Source: Ceratothoa steindachneri (taxonomy: Eukaryota > Arthropoda > Malacostraca > Isopoda > Cymothoidae). From it: a stretch of DNA of 64,000 nt. Under the pieces are notes generated by a model, which saw only the letters and a list, made by a program, of their open reading frames with translations, did not search any database and was not told the DNA's origin. Positions within the stretch are counted from its first letter, which is position 1; the number at the start of each line of letters is the position of its first letter. Positions 1-12,275 of this stretch are shown piece after piece. The DNA is taken from positions 50,181,473 through 50,245,472 of the forward strand of contig OZ018338.1 of assembly GCA_963969495.1 (NCBI GenBank), written 5' to 3'. The position numbers and the translations under genes were made by a program.

Positions 1-1800
1 TGAGATACAAGAGAGGGCGGAAGCGGACTATAGCAACATAGATCTAACAAGAGCGTTGTAGATCTTTTCTTGTTGCTTTCACGTAGACTTCTAAACATAT
101 ATAGAGTCCTGACTACGCCCGAAGCCTTAGAAATTCTGTCATCGACCTGCTTCCTGTACTCGAATGAAGTAATTTTCATTCCGAGTACATTGACTGCGTG
201 GTGTAGGGATAGCGTCTATCCCCCACCCTGACATCTGAGAGTAGTCTCTTGCCAATAGGGACTACTTTGAATTTCTCTTGGTTCGTTCTGATCTTCCATT
301 GTGCCTCGTAGTTGGTCAATCTTTCGATTTATGCTGCAGTCATGCAAGCTTGCAAGGTCGCATTACACCAAGGACAAGTGACTATCTGACTCAAATCATC
401 GGCATATTTAATGTTGAGCCAAGTGGGGTACACAGGGGCTGAGACGTTTGCGGTGTAAGTCGAGTAGAGAGTGGGGGACAGACCCCCGTTCCCTGCGGGA
501 GGCCCGCATTGAGCCGAAGCTTCGGTCCGTCCGTACACCCTAAACTGACATAAGCCGCGCTTTCTGTGACATAGTCACATAGAGTTCTTTCTAAATTTTC
601 ATTTAGGCCGAGCCGTAGCATCTTAAACTGCATACCCCGTTGCCACACGTTATCAAACGCCTTTGAAACATCCTGACAAACAATGCCTATGTAACTTCTT
701 TCCCGTTTGGCTTGGGCAAGCTTTTCCGTGATTACTTTTATCGCCATCTCCGTGCTTCGCTTTTTTTTCTAAACCCGTATTGATATGGGTTGTAGAGGGA
801 GTTCTCCTCCAGGTGAGACATCATTCTTCGGTTGAGGATCTTTTCGAATCGCCTCCCGGCAAATTCTAGAAGTGAAATTGGCCGTGGCTTTCTTTTAACT
901 TTGGGTCCTTTCTGTACTTCGGCAAGAAGATTATTTTTGCCGTTTTATAAGCATCAGGAAAATTCTTCTCATTTCCTCAATGACGTTGGCTGGTGCCTTT
1001 TCGAAGTTTAGCTTCGTAAGCCCCGATTTTCCGGGGGCTTTCTGATGGAATGAGCGGAGCGCACCGAGTAGTTCTTCTTTGGTGATCACAGCGTCTCCGT
1101 CACGTTGTCTATCCTCCTGGTGGTGATGATGCGTCCTATGTATTTCTGTGTTAAGTTCGTCTACAATGTTGTTCTCAAACTCAATATCAAAATGTTCGTT
1201 TTCTTCTTCGGATATACTGAAGAATTTTCCCAATAAGGTTGCAATATTTCTTCTATTCTTCTTTCTTCTGTTTCGATGGTTCCGTCTTCTTTTAATATTT
1301 ATGTTTTCTTTTTTTTCCCAGTTGATCCTTTGAGATGCTTGATTTTATTCCACAAATCTTTGGGAGATGCATCATGTCGAGGTTTTCGATCGCATCGTTT
1401 CGACGCCTCCACTTTTGTTCGAGGATCGACTTGTTGAGCTCTTCTTTGATCTCTGGACTTCGTTCTATTAAGTCAATTGATTTAATTCTGACGTTGACTT
1501 CATGCATTATTTTCAACTCACGATATAGTTCTTTCATGTATTCAGTCCACGTGTAGGTTGAGATAGACCTATACTAGGTTTTGGGGACACAAGCTCTATC
1601 CGCGTTGATAAGATGGTTATTGAGGTCGTTGAGTGCCTCGTAAATTTCCTCGAGAATTGCCTCAACCAAGTTGGGCGGATGGTATGCCTCGAGAAGGTGC
1701 GCGTACCGTGCCCAGTCTGCTCTTCTGTAGTCTTTTCTAACTACAGCTGGGACTTGTATAGGGTTCTTGTAGGATTGATATTACTATTTAAATACATATT
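1..1800 (-). pseudogene. Jockey-like LINE reverse transcriptase relic (copy 1, runs off the window edge)
   Basis: Degraded non-LTR retrotransposon polyprotein read on the minus strand. Going 5' to 3' (high to low coordinates): a linker after the missing endonuclease (about 1790-1560, RADWARY then LLEAY); a DLWNKIKHLKGS segment near 1330-1370; the RT fingers motif KAPGKSG near 1040; RPISLLEFAGRRFEKIL and QYGFRKK (about 750-890); palm motif A as VSKAFDNVW (about 640-670); motif B as GLPQGTGVCP (about 480-510); and motif C as YADD (about 390-405). A downstream thumb/connection stretch with VLGMKITSF reaches base 1. The pieces lie in different frames, so several frameshifts and stops exist. The family reverse-transcribes its own RNA at the insertion site. 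No endonuclease domain is visible. The clade is inferred from general motif style only; Jockey or a neighbouring clade is likely. Confidence 0.8.
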
Positions 1801-2279
1801 TATATGTTAAAACAATAAAAACGTGTCTAACTGTATCAAAACTAACTTTGTGTTCTTTGTTGAGAGAGTCGTAACGAGTGTAACAGGCATCGGGATAATA
1901 AAAGAGGTGAATGCGTAGAAGAGAGATATAAAAGGTAGAAGAAAATTGTGTTAGTGAGGGATGAGTGGTGTTAATGATATGAATAAGGATAGGAGATGAC
2001 TATAATAAATGATTATAATGAGCATGATGGAAATATGTGCTAGGTTACCTGGTTAACGCTTTCGTTTTGCAATATGTTTTACTTTTTGGTTACATAATTT
2101 TTATTTTCAGCATCGGAACTTTTGTTCTCCTGGTTTTTTTTTATTGATGTCTTCACTTTTATATCTTAGGATTCTTTTTATTTAGCATTTGAGCCTTTGC
2201 TCTCGTGCTTTTATGTTTTTTCTTTCTTCTTCGGTAGCTATTATATTTATTTTTAGGATCATTTTTCTGTTTCAGTTTT
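1801..2279. other. AT-rich spacer between two LINE relics
   Basis: No coding signal is recognisable. The stretch is T-rich and could be 3' untranslated sequence of the upstream minus-strand LINE relic, but no tail or target duplication is visible. Confidence 0.4.
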
Positions 2280-4165
2280 TTCTCGTTTTTTCCTTGAGCT
2301 TTAGTTGTAAAGTGGTTCTATTTCGTTTTGCACCTTTTCTCTACTACTTTTAAATTGTTGTTTGAAATAAATTGTTTGATTTTTTCTTTCCGTGAGTTGG
2401 AGTTTTTCTAGAACTTCGTTCGGGAAGTTCTCTTGTATTTTTAGCCATATCCCTTGGCTGCCCTCGTGAAGAAAGATGTTTCTTGGTTTCAGTTTAGAAC
2501 TTTGGTGTAGAACACTTGATGGTGTTCCTTCTCTTCTTGTCGATCGCGTAATGAAGCGAGTCGCTTTGTTTTGGAGCCTATCTAGAGGAATAATAGGTTA
2601 GGTCATAATTGGGCAAACTAATGCTAGGTATAGTTTTCTTTTATTTTTCGCTTACAGGTTGTAGAACCTGTACAAGGTTGAGAAAAAGGCTTTGCATTAA
2701 TGATTTTTGCATTGACGTACGAGCTGTATCATTTTCTTGTGATCTTCAGATCGAGGACTTTACCCTCGGTATTGTAAGGATACAGGATATTATATGCGGA
2801 GACTTGGTGGACTTTGTATCTATTAACTGGAATTGTGCGGAACTTGTCTATTTTTTATTTTATTTTATTTACTTTCTCGAAGTCATTGATGTTTTTGGTT
2901 TACGTCCAGTTCGCTGCGCGATGTCTCTCGGGTTCTTACGTTTGATTACAATAATCTAAGAGACATCATCTGCCCGTTGGATAAACAATGCGCAGTCATT
3001 CGCGGGTTGGGGGAGGTTTCTCGTATAAATGGTATAAAGCATGGAGCTGAGATCCGCCCTGGGGGACCCGTGCATTTAAGGTGAAGGCATCGCCCGTGAA
3101 GCAATTAATAGAAATTCTTGCTTTCCTTACTGTAAGATAGCTGCAGAGGATTCCCGTGAGGTTTAAATTTAGTCAGAGGTCAGCTTATTTTAGCTTTAGT
3201 CCCGGTACACTTACCTTGTAAAATACTTTGGCAACATCGCGAAGTGTTAAATCCACTCTGTTGCCTCTTGCAAGTTTAAACTGCATGTTTTTCGGCGATG
3301 AGTGTTAGTGCTGTATCGGTGCCTCGATATTTTCGGAATCCATGTTGGTTGTTATTCTGCAATCCGTTTTATTCCAAGAAATTTCTCAAGTAGTTTACCA
3401 ATAAACTCTAACAGAAAGATCGGTCGGTAGCTTTCGATGTGCCTTTTAGGTTTGCCGGGTTTTGGTAGAAATGTCATTCTTGCTGTATTTAGGCATGCGT
3501 TGAAGATTTTGAGTAATGATGTTAAAATATTGCTAGGGGGCGTTCGTTAAGTGGTGGTTGGTGATATAATTCATTCTTGTTTTTTTGCTTGAAAGATGAA
3601 AGGGCTGTTTTAAATTCTTCGAAAGTAAAGGGCCTTCCCTCGTTCCATTGTTCCCGGATTTCGTCTACCCCTTAATGAGGACAGAGTTCGGGTTCCTTTC
3701 CCTCTAGTTGTTGTTTTACTTTTTGCTCGAAAACTACCTTGTAATTCTGGTTCTCCCGGGTAATGGAGAAGATTGTTTGACCAGTGTTTTTTAAAGCGGG
3801 CTTCGATTTTTCTGTCGTTGTCTATTGTAGCTTCTTCTTCTTTTAAATGCACTTTTTCTTTGGCTTCGGACCCTTTTAATTTTCTATACTGATTTCAGAA
3901 CTTTTTGGGGTCTCTATTTATGTCCATCCTTTCGTTGAGTTCATTCAAAGTCGTATGCCCGTTATTTTCTATGAGTTCGTTTACTTCTGTACATAGGTTT
4001 CTTAGTTGTACATACCTTTTCCTGTTGTTTTCTTGTTGGCAGATATCCTCGAACATGGTGTTAATTTGTCGCATTTTTAATTTGATTTCTTCTGTTCATG
4101 ATGGTTCGGGGGATTGTTCTACAGCTTATTTTAGGGGTATGGAGCAAATCAGCTTCTATTATTAG
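2280..4165 (-). pseudogene. Jockey-like LINE reverse transcriptase relic (copy 2)
   Basis: A second decayed non-LTR RT on the minus strand, in tandem with copy 1. From high to low coordinates: NRDPKKFW-type linker (about 3860-3920) followed by RFKKHWSNNLLHYPGEPE (about 3730-3810); TFLPKPGKPK then SYRPIFLLEFIGKLLEKFL (about 3390-3480); QHGFRKYRGTDTALTLIAEK (about 3290-3360); a motif A remnant RDVAKVFYKV (about 3210-3240); a motif B remnant RVPQGGSQL (about 3050-3080); a decayed motif C region near 2960-2990; and a C-terminal stretch with LQNKATRFITRSTRREG (about 2510-2570). Stops and frameshifts are frequent. The linker style matches copy 1, so both probably come from related families, but this copy is more eroded. 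No endonuclease was found upstream. Confidence 0.72.
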
Positions 4166-7100
4166 GTCGGTGATGTTTTTTACGTGAGTCTATCTCTTTG
4201 AGGGGGCTTTCACCAAGGGAGGCGATGTTGTATCCAGCAATTTTCACTGCGTCATTCTCAAGGAACAATTTGTCTTTATGATCGATGCCCACCAGAGATA
4301 TCAAAATCACCGTTTGTAAACATCTTAAACCACATTTAACATTTTCGCCCCCCCTCCCATCAAGATACACAGTGCATTTTGTTTGAATTTTTGCCTTTAC
4401 AAAATTAGTAATGGAAAATGCAATTTATTTAAATCCTTGTTTTCCTTGGGTTTTTGGCACTAAATATTTAAGTTCATCAAACGAGAGCAACACTCAGGCA
4501 CCTAAATCTGACCTTTAAGCCTTGAAACCTATTTATTGCATGTTTTCAACAATTTGCATAAATGCGAGTTTACTTTTCGGTACTGTTGTGAAAGGGAAAT
4601 AGGGTTTAGGACTGGCGTTCTATGTTTTGGAATAGCTAGGGGTAGCGGTAAACTGAAGGAAATTCAACACATCGTACGGCAAAGCCTTTTATTTTTGCAA
4701 CTTGGAAATTCACTTGATTGAGAATCTCCCGAGACCATCCATCTCTCCAGTATTCCCCAGCCCGTGCTTAGAGGCATTTTTCGAACTGAGCCTCACAATA
4801 TTTTCTGAACTTAAGCGTCGGAGCAAGGTGTCCCATGGCACGTACAACTGTTGTATTGTCAACGTGATCCGAATGGTTATCACTTTGATTTGTTTCCCTC
4901 CTTTGGCTAAGTGTTTAACTTAATGTTTAAATTTCATCTATATAAGACTCGCTGTGTAAAGTTTTAGGATAATTGTGCTAGTCAATTCTATATCTGTATC
5001 TCGTTTTTCATACTGGACTTCTTCCTTTAAACTGTTGCAGGAAACCGAAGGATAATATTAAAGAAAAAAGGTAAACCAACTGAGACTTTTTTGAGTGGGG
5101 AGTATCGTTGATATTCTTGGATTAAACGGGACAAATATTGGTCGGTCATCAAAGAGGTTTCGATTGAGTTGACTGTGAGCTTTTTCTGAGACTCTAAAGA
5201 GACCAACGGTAATTGTCACAGTACTTCTGATAGAGTACTGCAGACATCCCAAAATATTCTATTAAACACCCCAATCAGCTCCCATAGAATACCAACAGTG
5301 TTCGGTTTCGTACTGAATACAGAACTAAATTTGCTACAATACATGAGAAAAAGAAAACACAAACAACCGGGATGCAATTAGACCAACATGAAGCTGCAAA
5401 TGCCATTCTTTGAAAGACTCTTATAATCCACCCTGAAACATCTGCCACTGTATAAACAACTCATTATACAACGATACCTCTAGAAATCCCACCTCCATGT
5501 AACCAAGCTACACCGACCCACAGAATTTCCCCCGATTTCTGGGTTAAAAGCCTCCTCCTCGACACATTCTACCAGAGATCGACCCAGAAGCCCCCCTCAT
5601 GCGTCAAATACGGGTTGCCATGGCAAGCATCAGGGGCTGATACCCTTCCTGTGAGAGTAGACGAAATTGGAGGAGGAAAAAGATGGGATAATTAGGGGAA
5701 ATGTAACCATATATGAAGATAATTAAAAAGATAAAAGAGTCGAGTCCAATTTTGGCATCCGCTTAATTTTTCATAGCGAAAATCACATGCAAAAGAACGT
5801 TACAGAAAAACAAAAAAGATTCGTGAATTGAAACTTTCAGAAATCTGGATGTGCTCCATCCAGGCTTTAGTATTTGCTGTAAATAAGGGTTTGCTGCAAT
5901 AGCCCTCCAAGTAGGACACTCTCGGCTCCCCGACGCTAGCCTCCCCCAAATTCTACCTTGTTTGGTGGGGCCGAGGGAGGCAAGGTACCCTGGAGGGATA
6001 GAAGAAGAAACATGGGTGAAAAGAGAATCAGTATGAGAGTTGATCTAAGTTATCCTTCTTCCTCCCAGCAGGCGGATAGAAGACAAAGAATGGAATATTC
6101 AATTATCTGAGCTATTGATTAACTTGAAATCCGAACCACGGTCCCGAATTTGTCTTTCTTCTATCCAGTCCTCCTAGACAAGCTCACCGTAGTTTGCGGA
6201 AGAGCAGCCAATCTCTGTCACTCTCTCTGTTATTTGTATTCTCTATTTATTTTCCTTAATTAACTTGACGTATGGTCCGTCCAATCTCTATTTTTGTTTT
6301 CATTTTTTTACTGTTGCATTCAGTGTAGCATTCCTGCTATTATGTTTCTACGTGTTTTAACTTTAGCCTGACTTTTTTTTTGTTTTCGTGTTTATTTGGT
6401 TGTTGTGAGGGTTATTCTGTTTGTTTTAGTTGTTTCCTCATGTTATCACTTGGGGTTTCTCTCTTGTGAATTTTCCCTTTAGTGTGTCACTTAGTTCACT
6501 ATAATTAAATATTGTTAATTTTCACTGTTTGAAGGCTTCATTGGTTTTCCGTTTTTTGTTCTTGTACGGAAGTCTTCTACATATGGTAAGATTGTCTTAA
6601 TTGGGATATACTTATGAAATTTTGCTATGAGAAATGCACCTCTAGAAAGACAGTGGATTTTAGAAGATTTTAATATTATGGATAAGAAAAAAGTTGAAAA
6701 GTAAAGAAAACGAATTGAAAAAAATAATGGTATATAAATGAAATATGAAAATACAGGGATTAAATGCATATAATTTTATAGGAGCAGTGGCGGAACAAGA
6801 AATAAGCATATTACGCCATAATTAAAGACCCAGGATATGTTTACATGGACCATTTAACTCTTGATAATGGAATTGCTCGTTGTGACGCGTAAGAAATTTT
6901 CCCATTTTTAGTCGGTTCATGTAGTCAAGAAAGGTTAAAACCATTATTATGCGATGGCACTCGAGTAAATACTAAACGTATTTGTGGAGTTATTAAATTA
7001 ATTGAAATATATCTTAATAAAACTTTGCAATGGCTCGTTTGTCTTTTTATACAGAACCAAACACGTTTAAAGGATCTTCCGAAATAAAATTGAATATTGT

Positions 7101-7439
7101 TAAAATATTCGAATCATTAGTAACATTAAATAAAAGCCAGCAAAGATAATTGACGCTATGAGTTCAGAAGAGAAATATCTATGCGAAATACCGGGCTTCC
7201 TTACAGATTACCTGACTGCTAGATCCTCAGGAAAATTAGATCAGGCAAGGCAACTGACACGTGGAAATAGAATCCTTCGGCTTTATCATTCATCAGAAAG
7301 TCCCCTAAAAGTCTTCGAGATCTCGCAAAAAATCATGATGGATGCTTATGATCCATATTGTATTTTTATTAAATCGAATGAACACGATGGGACATAAATT
7401 TAGCCAGAAGGTATCGAGGTTTAATACGAATTTTCTAGT
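4166..7439. other. AT-rich sequence with no recognisable gene
   Basis: I see no conserved coding motif, RNA gene or tandem array. ORFs of 60-85 codons occur here on both strands but resemble nothing known and are of the length expected by chance in AT-rich DNA. Confidence 0.5.
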
Positions 7440-8265
7440 TCACCAACCTCGAACCAGGGTTGGGCTTTGTGGAGGCGGAGGGTCTTAATCACCCTCGATG
7501 GTATTATGACATGGTTCTATTCGGGACCACTAGAAGTTTCTATATGTTTATTTTAGGGCAAAAGATGGCTTGGGTGAGTCCCAAATGACAAGAGGGGGTG
7601 AAGATATCTTAAAATTAAGAACAGAAAGAATATAAATGAGAACCCGAATCCGCGTCATATCCATTCGTCCAAATGGGAACGGCGGACCTCACGTGCAATC
7701 TGGACTCAAACAAAAAAGGGCCAGAAATTGATTTCGATCGGAGTGAAAGAAGTGAACTCGGCGTCGACAGCGTTTAATTTAGCTCCATCAATGTCTCCCA
7801 TTCCCACTCCTTGTCAGGCTCGGAATCGATCAAGGAATTTTCCTTTATTTTGAAGTTTGTTCAACGCATCTGAACATAATCAATTACGATCTATTCTCAC
7901 CTGACGCTGCCACAATCTCAAATAAAGGAAATATGGGGGCATTGGACAGAACCGATGGGAGAATATAGGACAGGAACGGAGGCATAGGAAAGGAACGGAT
8001 GGGGGAACCGTAAAAGGGTGGAGGGGCGTCGATAGAGCGAGAAACGTTGGAAATGCAACATCTTGCACACTGAATCCTCTAAGTTCAGGATAGGGGGACC
8101 GGGAGGGGGCATATCTCCCAAAAGAAATAAATACAGAAAGAGAGTCTTTATTCCAACGTCGCGCCCTGACTTATGATTAATATCACCCTTGACGCACGGG
8201 TTGGGACCTATTCTCGCTTCATGTGATTTTTTTTATATTTTATAACTTTAAAAATATTGCCAACG
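7440..8265. repeat. Dispersed repeat, copy A
   Basis: This stretch matches 23395-25035 in the same orientation. Shared blocks include a region near 7735-7765 reading GAGTGAAAGAAGTGAACTCG in both copies, a CCGCGTCAT block (about 7650 and 23595), and an AAAAGAAATA...GTCTTTATT block (about 8118 and 24915). Copy A lacks the 878-bp insertion that splits copy B and so shows the empty-site state. No protein is encoded that I recognise. The family is unknown; the ends are approximate. Confidence 0.75.
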
Positions 8266-10023
8266 AGAGAATATATTTACATCTAAAAAAAGATTAATTA
8301 TAGGGAGGGAATTGGTAGGCCTGAACCTTTCGTTGGAGTTTTTATTTCAAATCCTTGATGTAGGAGTCTTTCCTTGCTGTTTACGCAGGTGTTTTTGCCT
8401 GAGTGATTTGCCGTGGGAGGCTTTGTTTAAGAAGAGATACGTAGGAGTATTAGCGATGCTCTTATTCGAGGTGCCTTGCGTAGGAGTTTATATGTATGAC
8501 AAAGGGTCCTTTCGTAGCTGATTTTACGAGGAAGGATGGCGTTGTTCTCTAATTACGAGATTTTCAAGAGAATACTTTATATCTATTAAATATTATATAA
8601 GTTCTTTCTTCTACATAAGATTAATTTGGTTGATTCGACCAGTCTTTGATTAGGAGCTTTTGCATTACCCATTACGAGGGCCCTCTTAAGAACGAGTTTT
8701 TAAATATATGGCTTAAAATACAAACCATTAGGTAGAAATCTTCATATTTGTCTCTAAATAAGAGTCTTTAGATTAGAGTCTACCATTTACTCCTTTTGTT
8801 TTGGGAACACTTGTAAAAGGAGTAAGGCAGGTATCAACCGACTCTTTTGAGCCTTTTACAATGTGATTTTTATCTTCGATTTTAGCGAACTTAGGCAAAA
8901 GTGGCGCACCCTTACTCAGGGGGATTCTTCCCTTAGGAATGGATCAAGTTCGTGTCCTTGAGTGTCTGTATTTGTTGTACGAACGAATTGATGAACTTCG
9001 AAATTTGATTTCTAGATCCCATTTTTTCCGGGACCGAAGATGGCATAGGATAATTCCTATCTTATCCTTCTTCACAGCATTCCTTTTTCTTCTGGTCAAA
9101 CACGAATTAATCAGGGATTTTCACGTACGAATCATTAATGAACAAAATATTGACTATAATGAAATCTTACCCTCTTTTGGTTGACTATATGACCATGTTG
9201 GTGGTCTTCCGCCAAGATTACTTAATTTTCATTATATTCGAGTCTTTATGACGTGAAATGTAAAAGAGAAAATGGGTTCGAATTCCAACTCAGATTGGCC
9301 ATTAGGTTTTAAACTGTAGAAAAATGGAATAAAAGAACTCGAAAGGGCAATTAATCTAAAGGAATTATGGACAACATAATAAAAAGATTTGTTCATTAAA
9401 AAAATTATGATAGGAAATTAAGAGTTTTGAAACTCTCAAATTATCACTGGTCAACAATTTTTGAAAAGTTGTGTGCTTTTTAAATGAGATTAGATAATTC
9501 TTATGTATTTTCATGCACTGAATACAAATATCACCTTGAAAATTGCTAATTGGCTATAGGTTTAAAGATACGCGGCATGTAATATTTGATCATACATTCA
9601 TTGCCACATGTTTTGAAACGACTATATTTTGACTTTAGGCTTATTTTAATATAATTTTATCAAACATTGCCTTTTTTGGGAGTAAGTTTGTGTCATAATT
9701 CGAAGGTGAAATATATAAAACCTTAGAGCCTAAAGCCATTTCATTAATAAATGATGCCAATTGATACGCGTAGTAAATATTTACACTCTTGTATCTTGTT
9801 CTTCTGCACTGATTTAATTTCTGTGGGCTGCTTCCTGGACACCAAATTTATGATGATATCTTGAATGATATTGCTTCATTTTTGTTCAAAAAGTACCTGC
9901 ATTTGCTCATAAATGGATGGCCTCTGTTTATCAACCAACAGTTTGCTTATCTCGTCCGCAATTTCTCTTTTGGGTTAAAATTCGGTGAATTATCGAATAA
10001 AAGTTCTAAATGCTCGATGTTAT
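8266..10023. other. AT-rich sequence with no recognisable gene
   Basis: No known domain is visible. An 81-codon plus-strand ORF at 8939-9184 has one hydrophobic segment (about residues 39-54) but no recognisable family and no supporting context. I treat it as unproven. Confidence 0.45.
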
Positions 10024-10705
10024 TTAAAAAAAAACAAACTTTGTTATTGCTTTTTTGAGTCGACAAGGTGCGACATCATGCTGAAGAATGCAGTAATCAT
10101 CCTCAAAGTGGTCCTGAACTGTTGGGGAAAAGTGCCGATGAAGCACGTATTGGTAGTGTTTTGACTTCCCGGTAGAATTCCTGGGCAAATTTGTTAGTGC
10201 TTCAGTTCCCTTAGATAAGATGAAGCCCCAGACATGAAGAGTGTCCGGGTGCTTCACATTGGGCTAGAAACGGGACTCGCGAAAGCGCTTCCCTTTTCTC
10301 TTCCTAACGACGGGTCCTCTAAGCAAGCGAAACAGGGCATCATCAGTGAAGATCACTTTGCCGCATTATAATTCCTACGAAAGTGAAACCTATCTATAAG
10401 GTTCTTCTTTGTGAGATGAGGCTTCCTTTCCGAATTTCTCGATTTAAGACCTTTGTCGAAATGTCTTTGTGCTGAAGTGTTTACGCCTGCCTTTTTTTAT
10501 TTAAATCTAGAGCAATCTTGGCACTGGAAGTAACACTAATGTTAAAATAGGACCTTTTAATGAGGCGATCTTGGCGTTCATTTGAAGAAGGGCCGTTTCA
10601 AGACTATCGCAAATGTTTCTCGAGAGTCTAGCGAACTTTGGGCCATCACTGTCTCCAGTTAGACTGTTTTACGGAGACGAGAGGAAGACAATTTTACGTT
10701 CCCTC
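10024..10705 (-). pseudogene. Tc1-like transposase relic (minus strand)
   Basis: Fragments of a Tc1-type DDE transposase on the minus strand. In order: an N-terminal/HTH remnant near 10540-10600 (ERQDRLIKRS); a segment near 10395-10480 (KPHLTKKNLIDRFHF); the first catalytic region KVIFTDDALFRLL (about 10325-10360, where the family has SDE or TDE); then KHPDTLHVWGFILSKG (about 10205-10255) and the second-Asp region LQHDVAPCR (about 10060-10090). The copy ends there, so the third catalytic residue and C-terminus are missing. Stops and frameshifts split it. A Tc1 transposase cuts and pastes its element at TA sites; this copy cannot be functional. It points away from a second relic at 10780. Confidence 0.72.
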
Positions 10706-10779
10706 ACCCGCGGTCAAGCCATTTATCAGTCTGAATTTGTCAAGAATCTAAGTCCAATTTGCTCTTATACGATGGCATG

Positions 10780-11245
10780 AGGTTCGTTCGTCGCAGAGCA
10801 GGCAAATAATTGTCTGTCAATTTAACCAAAACGAGTATGAAGTTGGTGTCATCGTTCTGGGGTGATTTAGGTAGAAGACACCGTGCCACTTTCACTATTA
10901 CAGGGCACGGTTCATGCACAAGTGTACATGCTTTACTCATCTGCGAACATCCGATGTCCAGACCTCATTTTTCATGTAGGATAACGCCAAATCCCACACG
11001 GCCAGGTTAGTAAAGACCTTCGTGGACGATGAGTCCATCAACGTTATGAAATGGCCTGAACAGAGTTCTATCCTGAGTCCTATTGAAATGTTTGTAAGAC
11101 ACTCAAAGAGAGGTCTAAAGCGAAGAATCCGAAAATAGTTAAAGATTAATGGAGCAAAATTACTCCGCAAGATTGTCAGCACTTTTGTCCTTCTTGTGGC
11201 AAGAGATGCCAAAGCATTACCGAGAATAATGATATCTAAACTAAA
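10780..11245 (+). pseudogene. Tc1-like transposase relic (plus strand, C-terminal half)
   Basis: C-terminal part of a Tc1/mariner-type transposase on the plus strand. The segment 10840-10930 corresponds to the FWGDLG...TITGHGSC region. A frameshift follows. From 10967 the frame reads DNAKSHTARLVKTFVDDES (about 10980-11040), then MKWPEQSSILSPIEMF (about 11045-11090), the usual WP.QSPDLNPIE.W block with substitutions at the catalytic PDL region, then KRGLKRRIRK before a stop. A TAG stop at 10978-10980 directly precedes the DNAKSHT motif. The sequence differs enough from the minus-strand relic next door that they look like two families, not one rearranged copy. Confidence 0.72.
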
Positions 11246-11821
11246 TAATAATTACTCATAAATGTTTTCACTGATTATAATTTAATCGTTATCAAGAAAT
11301 TTGTTATGCTATGTGTCGTAGAATGGACTCTCGACGATATATCATATATAACTATTCGTTGAGGGAACTTATTAATTATCTTTAGAGTGCGTGGATGTCT
11401 GGCTGGCCGATATTATGTATCTTCGATATGCTTAAGAAGTGGAACTGAGCTCAAGGATAATAATATTGCTATCATGAATAAAATAGAGTTTTATTAATAA
11501 TAACTATCAACAACACACAAAACGGAAAATATTGACATAAACAGAGAATGGAAAGGGTCGTGGGGACTCGAGCTAATCCGAGGATTAAAAGATTTAAAAA
11601 GGTTAAACAAATATAAAGTTAAAGGGAGGTGATAGTTCGCTAAACCATTTAAAGCACAGGATAGAATTGACAAAAGGGTTAAATACTCAAAGGTAACGTT
11701 CAGCTTACGTAATTTATACTTGTTTTGCAGAGGGAGGTGACGTGAAGGAATTTTCGTTCCGCTGGCGAATTCCAGCCGAAGGAGGGGTGAATAAAATCAT
11801 CCTGACGTGGCGTCTTGGGAA
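11246..11821. other. AT-rich sequence with no recognisable gene
   Basis: No coding or RNA signal is recognised between the Tc1-like relics and the 82-bp tandem repeat. Confidence 0.4.
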
Positions 11822-12275
11822 GAACAATGGCTGTTCTACGTTGTTCTCTTCTGAACAACAGGGGGGGTGATAACTGTCTTTTGTCTACGGGCTCAAGAAC
11901 AATGGCTGTTCTAATGTTGTTCTCTTCTGAACAACAAGGGGGAAGGGTGAGAACCGTTTCTTGGCGAACGGGCTCAAACGAACAATGGCTGTTCTAACGT
12001 TGTTCTCTTTCTGAACAACAGGGGAAGGGGTAAGAACCGTTTCTTGTCAACGGGCTCGAAAGAACAATGGCTGTTCCAACGTTGTTCTCTTTCTGAACAA
12101 CAGGGAAAGGCTGAGAACCGTTTCTTGGCGAACGGGCTCAAACGAACAATGGCTGTTTTACGTTATTCTCTTCTGAACAACAGGGGAAAGGGGGGTGAGA
12201 ACCGTTTCTTGTCAACGGGCTCGAACGAACAATGGCTGTTCTAACGTTGTTCTCTTTCTGAACAACCAGGGGGTA
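11822..12275. repeat. Minisatellite, ~82-bp unit, about 6 copies
   Basis: The marker AACAATGGCTGTT starts at 11823, 11898, 11981, 12063, 12145 and 12228, giving spacings of 75, 83, 82, 82 and 83. Each unit also holds a GTTGTTC...GAACAAC inverted repeat with a 6-7 base loop, a G-rich segment, and GAACCGTTTCTTG. Small ORFs across the array follow its periodicity and are not genes. Confidence 0.93.

Noticed and set aside
8939..9184. 81-codon ORF with one hydrophobic segment
   Set aside because: No homology recognised and length is within chance expectation; left as unproven.
9270..9290. GGGTTCGAATTCC resembling a tRNA B-box on the plus strand
   Set aside because: Upstream sequence lacks an A-box or any cloverleaf pairing.
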